A stretch of 64,000 nt of DNA from Aphodoplasma sp045541115 (lineage in GTDB: Bacteria; Bacillota; Clostridia; UBA1381; UMGS1253), in the NCBI GenBank assembly GCA_045541115.1, contig JAZQIM010000003.1, forward strand, positions 61,220 through 125,219. The letters run 5' to 3'. Of the stretch, positions 26,546 through 35,519 are shown one piece after another. The translations under genes and the position numbers were made by a program. Numbering within the stretch: the first letter of the stretch is position 1; the number at the start of each line of letters is the position of its first letter. The notes under the pieces were generated by a model. The model was given only the letters and a program-made list of their open reading frames with translations, searched no databases and had not been told where the DNA came from.

Positions 26546-27214
26546 ATGAAAAATAAAATTTTTGTTATTACAGTAGCTATAATAGTTTTTTTCGCGCTTA
26601 TCTTTTTACCTATAAATACAATGGAGCAAAAAGAAGATACAGATGCGTCGTTAAACTATGATGTTTCTTTACAGGAAAGCGAAAAAGTGGCGGAAAAAGC
26701 GCCTGAGACACCTGAACCTCTCAATAAAAAAACAGCACAAAAGAAAGGGGATAGTTTATTAGAAAATGAAAACAAAACTACACCATCGCCTGAGCCTTTA
26801 AAAGTGAACGAAGATGACAAAAAGACTTTGACTTGTAGTTTGTCAGTCAGATGTGATGAAGTAATAAATAATTTTGAACTTTTAGATGAGAGTAAAAAAT
26901 CAATAATACCTGAAGATGGGATTATTTTGTCATTGCCAAGCGTAACTTTTAATGATGGAGAAAGCGTTTTTGATTTATTGATTAGAGAATTAAAAAAAGC
27001 TCACATTCATTTTGAGTTCGAAAAAACTCCAATGTATAATTCTGCCTACATAAAGGGTATAGGAAATCTGTGTGAATTTGATTGTGGAGATTGTTCTGGC
27101 TGGCTTTATAAAGTTAATGGTGTAGTACCAATGTGCGGATGCTCACAATATGAGATAAAATCAAACGATGAAATAGAATTTGTTTATACTTGCAATTATC
27201 TTGAAAAAATATAA
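26546..27214 (+). CDS. Membrane-anchored DUF4430 protein; probable partner of the toroid protein
   Basis: 222 residues. An N-terminal hydrophobic helix (about 5-20) anchors it outside the membrane, followed by a Pro/Glu/Lys-rich spacer (25-90) and a DUF4430 domain (about 94-222) with SGWLYKVNGVVP and EIKSNDEIEFVYT. DUF4430 corresponds to the C-terminal beta domain of transcobalamin and intrinsic factor. The domain is unusually rich in Cys (CEFDCGDC, then CGC). Its ATG is two bases after the upstream stop, so both proteins are made together under the riboswitch. It could complete the corrinoid site or hand ligand to a transporter; no transporter gene is in the window. Confidence 0.72.
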   Translation: MKNKIFVITVAIIVFFALIFLPINTMEQKEDTDASLNYDVSLQESEKVAEKAPETPEPLNKKTAQKKGDSLLENENKTTPSPEPLKVNEDDKKTLTCSLSVRCDEVINNFELLDESKKSIIPEDGIILSLPSVTFNDGESVFDLLIRELKKAHIHFEFEKTPMYNSAYIKGIGNLCEFDCGDCSGWLYKVNGVVPMCGCSQYEIKSNDEIEFVYTCNYLEKI

Positions 27215-27221
27215 TGTATTT

Positions 27222-27258
27222 TTAAGGCACTTCCGAGCAGAAGTGCCTTAATTTTTTT
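27222..27258 (+). terminator. Terminator of the B12-regulated operon
   Basis: TTAAGGCACTT (27222-27232) / AAGTGCCTTAA (27241-27251) followed by seven T. It limits the riboswitch operon to two genes. Confidence 0.92.
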
Positions 27259-27265
27259 AATTTAG

Positions 27266-27294
27266 TTGAAAAAATTTTAATAATGTGCTAAAAT
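27266..27294 (+). promoter_or_regulatory. Promoter of the B12-binding radical SAM gene
   Basis: TTGAAA (27266-27271), 17-base spacer, TAAAAT (27289-27294), just after the preceding terminator. Confidence 0.75.
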
Positions 27295-27339
27295 GAATTT
27301 ATAGATTTATTTGTGTTTTATTAAAATAAGGTGGTGCCT

Positions 27340-28680
27340 ATGTATATAAAATTAATTCAGCCTAAAATGATAAAACGCCCGATGGATACCGATATAAAAA
27401 TTCATATGGCACCGCCACTTGGTCTTTTGACGATTGTAAATCTTTTTAATGCAACACATCGTGTTGAACTCGAAAACGAAAATATACAAGATATTAATTA
27501 TGAGGACAATCCTGATATTGTTGGAATTTCAGTTACTGTCGACACATTTCCAAGAGCAGTTAAAATAGCGAAAAAATTCCGTGAAAAAGGAATTAAAGTT
27601 GTTGCAGGTGGAATCCATATAACAACTGCCTATAAGACTATACCTTCTGATTGTTTTGATGTGTTATGTATTGGTGCTGCGGAAAAAACATGGCCTGATA
27701 TTATTAAGGATTTTGAATCCGGCACATTGAAGTGTTTGTATAGGTGTAGCGAGTGTGTGATTTCAGACGATATAGTTTCTCCGGCGTACCATAGCTTGGA
27801 TAAACGAAAATATTTGTATTGCAATGTAGTTCATACAAGCAGAGGATGTCCCTTTAAATGCGATTTTTGTTATAATAGTTCTAAAGAAAGGGAATATGTT
27901 AATCGCAACATTGATGATGTTATACAAGATATAAATAATCTAAAAACGAAACATATTATGTTTATTGATGACAATTTTGCCGGAAATATTAAGTGGACAA
28001 AAGAATTCTTAACAAAAATTAAGCCGATGAACCTTAAATGGAATGCAGCCATTTCTATCAACGCTGCATTTGATAGCGATTTGCTTGATTTAATGAAAGA
28101 TTCTGGATGCAAAAGTTTATTTATAGGCTTTGAAAGCATACATGCAGATTCTATAAATGATGTTCATAAAGTTCAGAATTGTACTGACAAATACGAAGAG
28201 GCAATTAAAGCAATACATGACAGAGAAATTATGATAAACGGCAGTTTTGTTTTTGGTCTTGATGCCGATACGCCGCAAACCTTTAAATTAACACTTGACT
28301 GGATAGTTAAAAACAAGATAGAAACAGTTACTTCACATATTTTAACACCTTATCCAGGAACAGTGTTATATGAAAAATTAAAAGAACAAGGGAGAATTGT
28401 TTCTGATAATCTGGAGCTATATAATACCGCACATGTGGTTTTTGAGCCAAAGGGAATGACGAAAGAGGAATTGTATCGCGGTTACATATGGATATATAAG
28501 CAAATATACAGTTTTAAAAATATAATTAAGCGTATTCCTAAAGCAAAACAACAAAAAGCCCCATATCTTTTATTTAATTTATTATATCGAAAATACGGAA
28601 AGTTTACAGATTGTTTATGTAAATTAATTTCTTATAAAAGAATAGGGTGGATAGCCGAAAAAATATCACGCTATCTATAG
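27340..28680 (+). CDS. B12-binding-domain radical SAM protein (class B type)
   Basis: 446 residues. An N-terminal Rossmann-like cobalamin-binding domain (PPLGLLTIVNLF, VVAGGIHITT, about 1-135) precedes a radical SAM core with CPFKCDFC near 170 and FIDDNFAGN, GFESIHAD further on, and a helical tail. Such enzymes usually methylate unreactive carbons or build rings; the substrate is unknown. The ATG at 27340 is preferred over two in-frame GTG codons because AAGGTGG spans them. It has its own promoter but sits beside the B12-capture operon, consistent with a cobalamin user. Confidence 0.85.
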   Translation: MYIKLIQPKMIKRPMDTDIKIHMAPPLGLLTIVNLFNATHRVELENENIQDINYEDNPDIVGISVTVDTFPRAVKIAKKFREKGIKVVAGGIHITTAYKTIPSDCFDVLCIGAAEKTWPDIIKDFESGTLKCLYRCSECVISDDIVSPAYHSLDKRKYLYCNVVHTSRGCPFKCDFCYNSSKEREYVNRNIDDVIQDINNLKTKHIMFIDDNFAGNIKWTKEFLTKIKPMNLKWNAAISINAAFDSDLLDLMKDSGCKSLFIGFESIHADSINDVHKVQNCTDKYEEAIKAIHDREIMINGSFVFGLDADTPQTFKLTLDWIVKNKIETVTSHILTPYPGTVLYEKLKEQGRIVSDNLELYNTAHVVFEPKGMTKEELYRGYIWIYKQIYSFKNIIKRIPKAKQQKAPYLLFNLLYRKYGKFTDCLCKLISYKRIGWIAEKISRYL

Positions 28681-28759
28681 AATATAGCGATCTGGCTTCT
28701 AAATCGTTCACTAATTCTAAAATAAATAAACAGCAAACATATGAAACGGAGATGGAGAA

Positions 28760-29425
28760 ATGTTAACACAAAAGAAACGAGAATTTATTGAGTTTATGAT
28801 GAGTGCAGATGTACTGAGATTTGGTGATTTTGTCACAAAAAGCGGACGAAATACGCCTTATTTCGTAAACACGGGAAATTACAAAACTGGCGCACAGTTC
28901 GCACGCCTTTCAAAGTTTTATGCACAGATGATAAATGATACACTTGGTGACAATTTTGATGCACTTTTTGGACCTGCATACAAGGGCATTGTACTTGCTG
29001 CCGGAGCGGCAGGGGCGCTTTATGATGAACATGGTGTTGATAAGCCGTATTTTTATAATCGCAAAGAGGCAAAGGATCACGGAGAAGGTGGAAGCATTGT
29101 AGGGTATAAGCCGCAGGATGGCGACAACATCATAATTGTTGAAGATGTAATCACAGCTGGAACAGCTCTTCGTGAAACGTTACCGATTCTTAAAAGCGCA
29201 GCTAATATTAATGTAAAAGATATGTTTATTTCTGTAAACAGATGTGAATACGGGCAAAATCCCGAAATGGCTGTTACAGATGAAGTAAAAGAAGAGTTTG
29301 GGATAACAGTTCATTCAATAATAGATGTTGTTGATATACACGAATATTTGAAAGAAAATGAGAAATATTCATCCGTTGCCAAGTCGATGGAAGGATATAT
29401 GGACAAATACTGCGTTATTAAATAA
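28760..29425 (+). CDS. pyrE: Orotate phosphoribosyltransferase
   Basis: 221 residues. It makes OMP from orotate and PRPP. The PRPP-binding loop IIIVEDVITAGTAL lies near 125-138 and the N-terminal RSGRNTPYF-like stretch (KSGRNTPYFVNTG) binds orotate. Usual length. It stands apart from other pyr genes; GGAG precedes the ATG and a terminator follows. Confidence 0.95.
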   Translation: MLTQKKREFIEFMMSADVLRFGDFVTKSGRNTPYFVNTGNYKTGAQFARLSKFYAQMINDTLGDNFDALFGPAYKGIVLAAGAAGALYDEHGVDKPYFYNRKEAKDHGEGGSIVGYKPQDGDNIIIVEDVITAGTALRETLPILKSAANINVKDMFISVNRCEYGQNPEMAVTDEVKEEFGITVHSIIDVVDIHEYLKENEKYSSVAKSMEGYMDKYCVIK

Positions 29426-29447
29426 AAATTGATTTTCGTAATAGTTT

Positions 29448-29477
29448 ATGCGGGCATAAAATATGTCCGCATTTTTT
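29448..29477 (+). terminator. Terminator of pyrE
   Basis: ATGCGGGCATA (29448-29458) / TATGTCCGCAT (29462-29472), one G-U pair, followed by six T. Confidence 0.88.
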
Positions 29478-29489
29478 GTCGCATATGTA

Positions 29490-29518
29490 TTGAAATATAA
29501 ATACTTGAATGGTATAAT
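29490..29518 (+). promoter_or_regulatory. Promoter of pcrA
   Basis: TTGAAA (29490-29495), 17-base spacer, TATAAT (29513-29518). The leader of about 80 bases up to pcrA shows no clear structure. Confidence 0.8.
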
Positions 29519-29603
29519 GTAACGTGGCAAAAGTTGAGTTATTAATAATAGCTATAAATTATAATGACAGCATATAAAAATTATTTGAAAGGAAAAAGAC
29601 GTA

Positions 29604-31859
29604 ATGAGTGAATTTGTTTCGGACAAATTATATGCCGGACTTAATGATATGCAAAAAGAAGCTGTTATGTGTACAGAAGGACCGCTTTTAATACTTGCAG
29701 GTGCAGGCAGCGGAAAGACTACGGTGCTTGTAAACAGAATAGCGTATTTGCTTACACAAAAAAACGTACGGCCTTATAATATTTTAGCAATTACATTTAC
29801 AAATAAGGCTGCAAACGAGATGAAAACACGTGTGGAGCGGCTTTTCGATGAAAGTGCAAATGATATGTGGGTATCTACATTTCACTCGATGTGTGTAAAA
29901 ATTTTACGAAGATATATAACGAAAATAGGCTATGAGAGTGACTTTGTAATTTATGATTCGGCTGATTCGCAGACTGTTATTAAGGACTGTTTAAAGCAGC
30001 TTAATCTGTCTGATGCGAATTTTAAACCGAGAAGTGTGCTTGCTCAAATCAGTAAAGCAAAAGATGATTTGATTGACCCGCAAAGCTTTGAGAAGATGTA
30101 TTCGGGCGATTTTCGCATGAGTAAAATTGCAAGAATATATAGCGCATACCAACACATTTTAAAAGCAAATAATGCGCTCGACTTTGATGATATAATAGTA
30201 AATACGGTAAAGCTTTTTGAAGAAAATCCGGATGCACTTGAGTATTATCAAAAGAAGTTTCATTATATTATGGTCGATGAGTATCAGGACACAAATAACG
30301 CACAGTACAGACTGATTTCTCTTTTGTCAGCGGCGAGAAGAAATCTTTGTGTTGTTGGTGATGATGACCAGAGCATATATAAATTTAGAGGAGCAAACAT
30401 ACGAAATATCCTTGATTTTGAAAAGGAATTTCCTGACGCGAAGGTAATAAAACTTGAGCAGAATTATCGCTCAACAAAAAATATTCTTGATGCTGCAAAT
30501 GATGTTATATCGAACAATCGCAAGCGTAAGGGTAAAAATTTGTGGACGAGCGGTGATGAAGGAGATAAAATATATTTTTATGATGCTGAAAATGAGCATG
30601 AAGAAGGACGTTTTATCGCACGAGAAATTGACAGGCTTGTATCTGAAAGCGAAAGAAGTTTTTCTGATTTTGTGATACTATACCGTACCAATGCTCAGTC
30701 GCGTGTGCTTGAAGAAATGCTTTTAAAACAAGGAATACCGTACAGGGTTTTGGCAGGTTTGAGGTTTTATGACAGAAAAGAAATCAAGGACGTAATAGCG
30801 TATTTGCGAGTTATTCAAAACACGGCCGATAGTGTAAGTCTTAAAAGAATTATAAATGAACCTAAACGAGGAATTGGAGCTACGACGCTTAATCACGCGC
30901 AGGATATTGCAGACAGCATCGGCTCAAGCTTGTACGACGTTATTAAAGATGCAAATCTGTATTCGGAGCTTCAAAGAGCGAGTGTAAAGCTTCAGGACTT
31001 TACGGCGATGATTGACCTTTTGAAACGAAAAAGCACTGAGATGCCTCTTGCAGATTTTGTAGAGTATATGCTTGAGAAAAGCGCTTATAAACAATCGCTA
31101 TTGCTTGAAAATTCGATAGAAGCACAGGGAAGACTTGAAAATCTTGATGAATTTATGTCGGTTGTTAAAGAATATGAAAATTCAGTGCAGGAGCCGACTC
31201 TTTCAGATTTTCTTGAAAGCGTTTCGCTTATTTCCGATATAGATAATTATGATGAAGATCAGTCGAGTGTTGTACTTATGACAATCCATTCGGCAAAAGG
31301 ACTTGAGTTTCCTGTGGTGTTTATTGCGGGAATGGAGGAAGGCTTGTTCCCGGGCACACAGTCAATTATAAGCGAAGAAGAAATTGAAGAAGAAAGACGA
31401 CTTTGCTATGTTGCTATAACGCGCGCAAAGCAAATATTATACCTTACAAAAGCGCAAATGAGGATGCTTTTTGGAGAAACAAGATATCCTGCCGTGTCGC
31501 GGTTTGTAAAAGAAATTCCGAATGAGCTTATTATGGAATTTGCTGCAAGAAAGAAAAAAACGCAACCAAATTCAAGCATAAATATGGGCACCTACAAATC
31601 GGAAGGCGTCCAAAATGCCATTAAGAACTTTGAAAATGCGACGAAATCAAGCCTGTTTAACGCGTTTGATGTAAGAAAAAATACAACTGCAGCGAAGCTT
31701 GATTATGATGTAGGAGATGTTGTTATACATAAAAAGTTTGGAAAAGGAAAAGTTCTTTCCATTACTCCGCTCGGTAACGATAACAAGGTTTCGATTCAAT
31801 TTGAAAACGGCGAGATAAAAAATCTTATGGCTATGTTTGCGAATTTAACTAAAGCATAA
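29604..31859 (+). CDS. pcrA: ATP-dependent DNA helicase PcrA/UvrD
   Basis: 751 residues of superfamily 1A. Q motif (GLNDMQKEAV), Walker A AGAGSGKTT at about 33-41, motif II VDEYQDTN, motif III GDDDQSIYKFRGA, motif V/VI (TIHSAKGLEF, YVAITRAK), and a C-terminal Tudor-like stretch GDVVIHKKFGKGKV that binds RNA polymerase in PcrA. It unwinds DNA 3' to 5' in repair and replication-transcription conflicts. In Bacillus it is followed by ligA; here an antiporter follows. Confidence 0.96.
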   Translation: MSEFVSDKLYAGLNDMQKEAVMCTEGPLLILAGAGSGKTTVLVNRIAYLLTQKNVRPYNILAITFTNKAANEMKTRVERLFDESANDMWVSTFHSMCVKILRRYITKIGYESDFVIYDSADSQTVIKDCLKQLNLSDANFKPRSVLAQISKAKDDLIDPQSFEKMYSGDFRMSKIARIYSAYQHILKANNALDFDDIIVNTVKLFEENPDALEYYQKKFHYIMVDEYQDTNNAQYRLISLLSAARRNLCVVGDDDQSIYKFRGANIRNILDFEKEFPDAKVIKLEQNYRSTKNILDAANDVISNNRKRKGKNLWTSGDEGDKIYFYDAENEHEEGRFIAREIDRLVSESERSFSDFVILYRTNAQSRVLEEMLLKQGIPYRVLAGLRFYDRKEIKDVIAYLRVIQNTADSVSLKRIINEPKRGIGATTLNHAQDIADSIGSSLYDVIKDANLYSELQRASVKLQDFTAMIDLLKRKSTEMPLADFVEYMLEKSAYKQSLLLENSIEAQGRLENLDEFMSVVKEYENSVQEPTLSDFLESVSLISDIDNYDEDQSSVVLMTIHSAKGLEFPVVFIAGMEEGLFPGTQSIISEEEIEEERRLCYVAITRAKQILYLTKAQMRMLFGETRYPAVSRFVKEIPNELIMEFAARKKKTQPNSSINMGTYKSEGVQNAIKNFENATKSSLFNAFDVRKNTTAAKLDYDVGDVVIHKKFGKGKVLSITPLGNDNKVSIQFENGEIKNLMAMFANLTKA

Positions 31860-31892
31860 ATTATAAATATTACATAAAAAGGGGACAATATT

Positions 31893-33191
31893 ATGAACAG
31901 CATTATTTCTGTTTCTGTCGCTTTGTTGGCAGGACTACTTATGACGAGAGTGTTTAAAATTTTTAAATTACCTGCAGTAACATCGTATCTTATAGCAGGT
32001 GTGCTGATAGGACCGTATTTTCTTGGAAGATTTGGCCCACAAGGTGTAGGTTTTCATACTATGGCAGATGTTGCGAAAATATCAATTCTTTCGGAAGTTG
32101 CTCTTGGTTTTATAGCGTTTTCAATAGGAAATGAATTTAGATTAAATGAGCTTAAAAAGACAGGTAAACAGGCACTTGTTATAGGTATTTTTCAAGCGCT
32201 TATGGCAACGTTATTAGTAGACCTTGCACTTTACGGAATTCATCTTTTGATGCCTGATAAACTTACCGTTCCGCAGCTTTTAACTTTAGGAGCGATTGCT
32301 ACTGCGACTGCGCCCGCAGCAACCCTTATGGTTGTTCGTCAGTATAAAGCTGACGGTCCGCTAACAAGACTTTTGTTACCAATTGTTGCACTCGATGATG
32401 CCGTTGGTCTTATAGTTTTTGCTGTTTCGTTTGGCATAGCAAAAACACTATTATCGGGAACTGTTGATATGATATCGATAATTATAAATCCGATTATAGA
32501 GATTGTGTGTTCGCTTGGATTGGGAGCAATCATGGGATGGGTACTTACGCAGCTTGAAAAACTCTTTAACTCAAACACGAACAGACTAAATCTGACAATT
32601 GCAGTTGTGTTGATGACAGTTGCGCTTACATCTCTTGAATTCCATATAGGAAATGTACATATTGCATTTTCTTCACTTTTAACATGCATGATGCTTGGAA
32701 CAGTATTTTGTAATATATGTCCTTTGTCGGAAAATCTTATGGAGGCATCTGACAAATGGACATCGCCATTGTTTGCAGTATTTTTTGTTATAAGCGGTGC
32801 AGAGTTAGAACTTAACGTATTTGCCGAATCGGCAATTGTTATTATCGGAATTGTTTATATCATATTCCGTTCTCTGGGAAAATACTTTGGCACATATGTA
32901 AGTGCAAAAGCGACGAAATGCACCCTGCAGACATGCCGTTATCTTGGTATAACACTTTTACCACAAGCAGGTGTCGCTCTTGGTATGTGTGTCACGGCTA
33001 TGCAGCTTGGAGAGCAAGGAAATCTTATAAGAAACATTACATTGTTTGCCGTGTTGATATACGAACTTTTCGGACCGTATTTCACAAAAATGGCGCTCAC
33101 AGCCGCAGGAGATATCAAGCCTATGTCTGATGAGGTTAAAAATCGCAGAAAGAATTTGCTTGACGCAGCTAAGGTTACAAAAGAAAACTAA
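31893..33191 (+). CDS. Cation/proton antiporter (CPA2 type)
   Basis: 432 residues with about 12-13 helices of the Na/H exchanger fold. PVTSYLIAG-like LPAVTSYLIAGVLIGP at the start and ALDDAVGL with the paired Asp that carries the ion are CPA2 features. There is no C-terminal RCK domain, unlike KefB/C. It swaps Na+ or K+ for protons. It lies 33 bases after pcrA and before pncB, with no clear functional link. Confidence 0.88.
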   Translation: MNSIISVSVALLAGLLMTRVFKIFKLPAVTSYLIAGVLIGPYFLGRFGPQGVGFHTMADVAKISILSEVALGFIAFSIGNEFRLNELKKTGKQALVIGIFQALMATLLVDLALYGIHLLMPDKLTVPQLLTLGAIATATAPAATLMVVRQYKADGPLTRLLLPIVALDDAVGLIVFAVSFGIAKTLLSGTVDMISIIINPIIEIVCSLGLGAIMGWVLTQLEKLFNSNTNRLNLTIAVVLMTVALTSLEFHIGNVHIAFSSLLTCMMLGTVFCNICPLSENLMEASDKWTSPLFAVFFVISGAELELNVFAESAIVIIGIVYIIFRSLGKYFGTYVSAKATKCTLQTCRYLGITLLPQAGVALGMCVTAMQLGEQGNLIRNITLFAVLIYELFGPYFTKMALTAAGDIKPMSDEVKNRRKNLLDAAKVTKEN

Positions 33192-33237
33192 TGTATATTT
33201 ACAACAGTTATAATCCTTACTAAAGAGGCGATAGATT

Positions 33238-34677
33238 ATGAATAAAGAAAATCTTACAATGCTTACCGACTTTTATGAGTTTACAATGGCGAATGGCTAT
33301 CTTGAACATGGCTTTTCCGATAAAATAGCATATTTTGATATGTTTTTCAGAAAAGTACCTGATGGCGGCGGCTATGCTATTATGGTAGGCGTTGAACAAC
33401 TTATAGAATATTTAAAAAACTTATCGTTTGACGATGATGACATACAGTATTTGCGCAGTAAAAATATATTTTGTGAAGAGTTTTTAGAATACTTAAAAAA
33501 CTTTAAGTTTGAGTGCGATGTGTGGGCAATACAGGAAGGTATGCCTATTTTTCCGAGCGAGCCTATAGTCACAGTGAGAGGCCCTGTTATACAGGCACAG
33601 TTTGTCGAGACGATGATACTTCTTACTGTCAATCATCAAAGTCTTATCGCTACAAAGGCAAACAGAATTGTACGTGCGGCAGACGGAAGACCTGTTATGG
33701 AATTTGGTTCACGTCGTGCACAAGGATATAATGCGGCTATAATGGGTGCGCGCGCAGCATATATAGGAGGCTGTGCCGGTACGGCTTGCGCTATAGCTGA
33801 AAGAAAATACGGTGTGCCGGCGCTTGGTACGATGGCGCATAGCTGGATACAGCTTTTTGACAGTGAGTACGATGCTTTTGTTGCATACGCGAAGACATAC
33901 CCTAATGATTGTACGCTTCTTGTAGACACGTATAATGTGTTAAAAAGCGGAATACCAAATGCTATAAAAGTATTTAATGAGGTGCTCGTGCCGATGGGAT
34001 GTCGTCCGAAAGGCATAAGAATTGACAGTGGCGACATAACATACTTATCAAAAAAAGCAAGAAAAATGCTTGATGACGCTGGATTTAGTGATTGTGGAAT
34101 TGTAGCGTCAAACTCTCTTGATGAATTTATTATACGAGATACTCTTATTCAAGGTGCACAAATCAGCTCTTTTGGCGTAGGCGAGAGACTTATAACATCG
34201 AGTTCTGAACCTGTGTTTGGCGGAGTTTATAAAGTTGTAGCGGTTGAAGAGAACGGAGAAATTGTTCCGAAAATCAAACTCAGTGAAAATGTAACAAAAA
34301 TTACGACTCCGTGCTTTAAACAGGTTTACAGATTGTTTTCGCGCGATAATAATAAGGCGATTGCCGATGTAATCACTCTTCATGACGAAAAAATTGATGA
34401 TACGAAATCATATGAAATTTTTGACCCGAATCATATCTGGAAAAGAAAATCTGTTGAAAATTTCTATGCAAAGCCATTGCTTGTTAAAATTTTTGAAAAA
34501 GGCAAGTGTGTATACGACATGCCGAGCCTTGAAGAAATAAAACAGTTTTGCGCACAACAGGTTGATACACTTTGGGACGAAGTTAAACGCTTTGAAAATC
34601 CGCACAATTATTATGTCGACTTATCACAGAAGCTCTGGGATATAAAAAATGATTTATTAAAGCAATATTCAAAATAA
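33238..34677 (+). CDS. pncB: Nicotinate phosphoribosyltransferase
   Basis: 479 residues, the long form of the family. It makes nicotinate mononucleotide from nicotinate and PRPP, using ATP. The N-terminal LTDFYEFTMANGYLEHG, the EFGSRRAQG stretch and GTMAHSWIQ are diagnostic. The product is the substrate of NadD (4962), so the window holds two successive salvage steps. Confidence 0.95.
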   Translation: MNKENLTMLTDFYEFTMANGYLEHGFSDKIAYFDMFFRKVPDGGGYAIMVGVEQLIEYLKNLSFDDDDIQYLRSKNIFCEEFLEYLKNFKFECDVWAIQEGMPIFPSEPIVTVRGPVIQAQFVETMILLTVNHQSLIATKANRIVRAADGRPVMEFGSRRAQGYNAAIMGARAAYIGGCAGTACAIAERKYGVPALGTMAHSWIQLFDSEYDAFVAYAKTYPNDCTLLVDTYNVLKSGIPNAIKVFNEVLVPMGCRPKGIRIDSGDITYLSKKARKMLDDAGFSDCGIVASNSLDEFIIRDTLIQGAQISSFGVGERLITSSSEPVFGGVYKVVAVEENGEIVPKIKLSENVTKITTPCFKQVYRLFSRDNNKAIADVITLHDEKIDDTKSYEIFDPNHIWKRKSVENFYAKPLLVKIFEKGKCVYDMPSLEEIKQFCAQQVDTLWDEVKRFENPHNYYVDLSQKLWDIKNDLLKQYSK

Positions 34678-34701
34678 GATAACAATGAAGTGGGGTATAA
34701 C

Positions 34702-35409
34702 ATGGCTCTTTTCAGTATTTCTGATTTGCACTTGTCGCTTGGCATTGATAAGCCGATGGATATTTTTGGCGGAGTGTGGGAAAACTATATAGAGAAGATT
34801 GAAAAAAATTGGCGCGCTCTTATAAAAGATGATGATGTTGTTGTACTGCCCGGCGACTTTTGTTGGGCGATGCACATAAAGGAGTCAAAAGAAGATTTTG
34901 ACTTTTTGAATGCGCTTCCCGGTATAAAGTTGCTTTTAAAAGGTAATCATGATTATTGGTGGGATACAGTCAGTAAAATCAAACGTTTTATAAGTGAACA
35001 TGGATACACTGATATCGATTTTCTGCACAATAATTCTTTTATGTATCGCGATGTAGCTATATGTGGCACGCGCTTCTGGCTTTGCCCGGGTACAAATTCT
35101 TTTTCCGGGGACGATGAAAAAATATATTTGCGCGAGCTTGCAAGAGCAGAGTTGTCATTAGAAGATGCAATGAAGAACAATCCAAAGAAAATTATATTTT
35201 TTATGCATTATCCGCCTGTTACAAGCGAGCATAATATAGATGAGAAGTTCTTGGAACTCATGAAAAAATACAGTGTTTCACAGGTGTATTATGGGCATTT
35301 ACATGGCAGTGCAAAGAACACTGCATTTGTGGGTGAGTACATTGGTATAAATTTCGACCTTGTTTCATGTGATTATTTAGACTTTGTGCCAAAAAAGCTG
35401 ATAGAATAA
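34702..35409 (+). CDS. Calcineurin-like metallophosphoesterase
   Basis: About 235 residues with the five metal-binding motifs in order: SDLHLSL, LPGDFCWA, KGNHDYWW, MHYPP and YYGHLHG. These hold two metal ions and hydrolyse phosphoesters; the substrate is unknown. The ATG at 34702 has GGGG upstream; an in-frame GTG 12 bases earlier falls in that site. It follows pncB by 24 bases. Confidence 0.88.
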   Translation: MALFSISDLHLSLGIDKPMDIFGGVWENYIEKIEKNWRALIKDDDVVVLPGDFCWAMHIKESKEDFDFLNALPGIKLLLKGNHDYWWDTVSKIKRFISEHGYTDIDFLHNNSFMYRDVAICGTRFWLCPGTNSFSGDDEKIYLRELARAELSLEDAMKNNPKKIIFFMHYPPVTSEHNIDEKFLELMKKYSVSQVYYGHLHGSAKNTAFVGEYIGINFDLVSCDYLDFVPKKLIE

Positions 35410-35428
35410 ATAAATTTTGAAAAAAAGG

Positions 35429-35456
35429 TTGCAAAAATTTACATATATGATATAAT
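35429..35456 (+). promoter_or_regulatory. Promoter of tig-clpP-clpX
   Basis: TTGCAA (35429-35434), 16-base spacer, TATAAT (35451-35456). No CIRCE or CtsR-type repeat is visible near it. Confidence 0.7.
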
Positions 35457-35519
35457 ATTTTAATGACTGTTTAAGTTACAAAAGATAATCGCAAAGATTG
35501 AATTTGGAGGAAAGATAAA

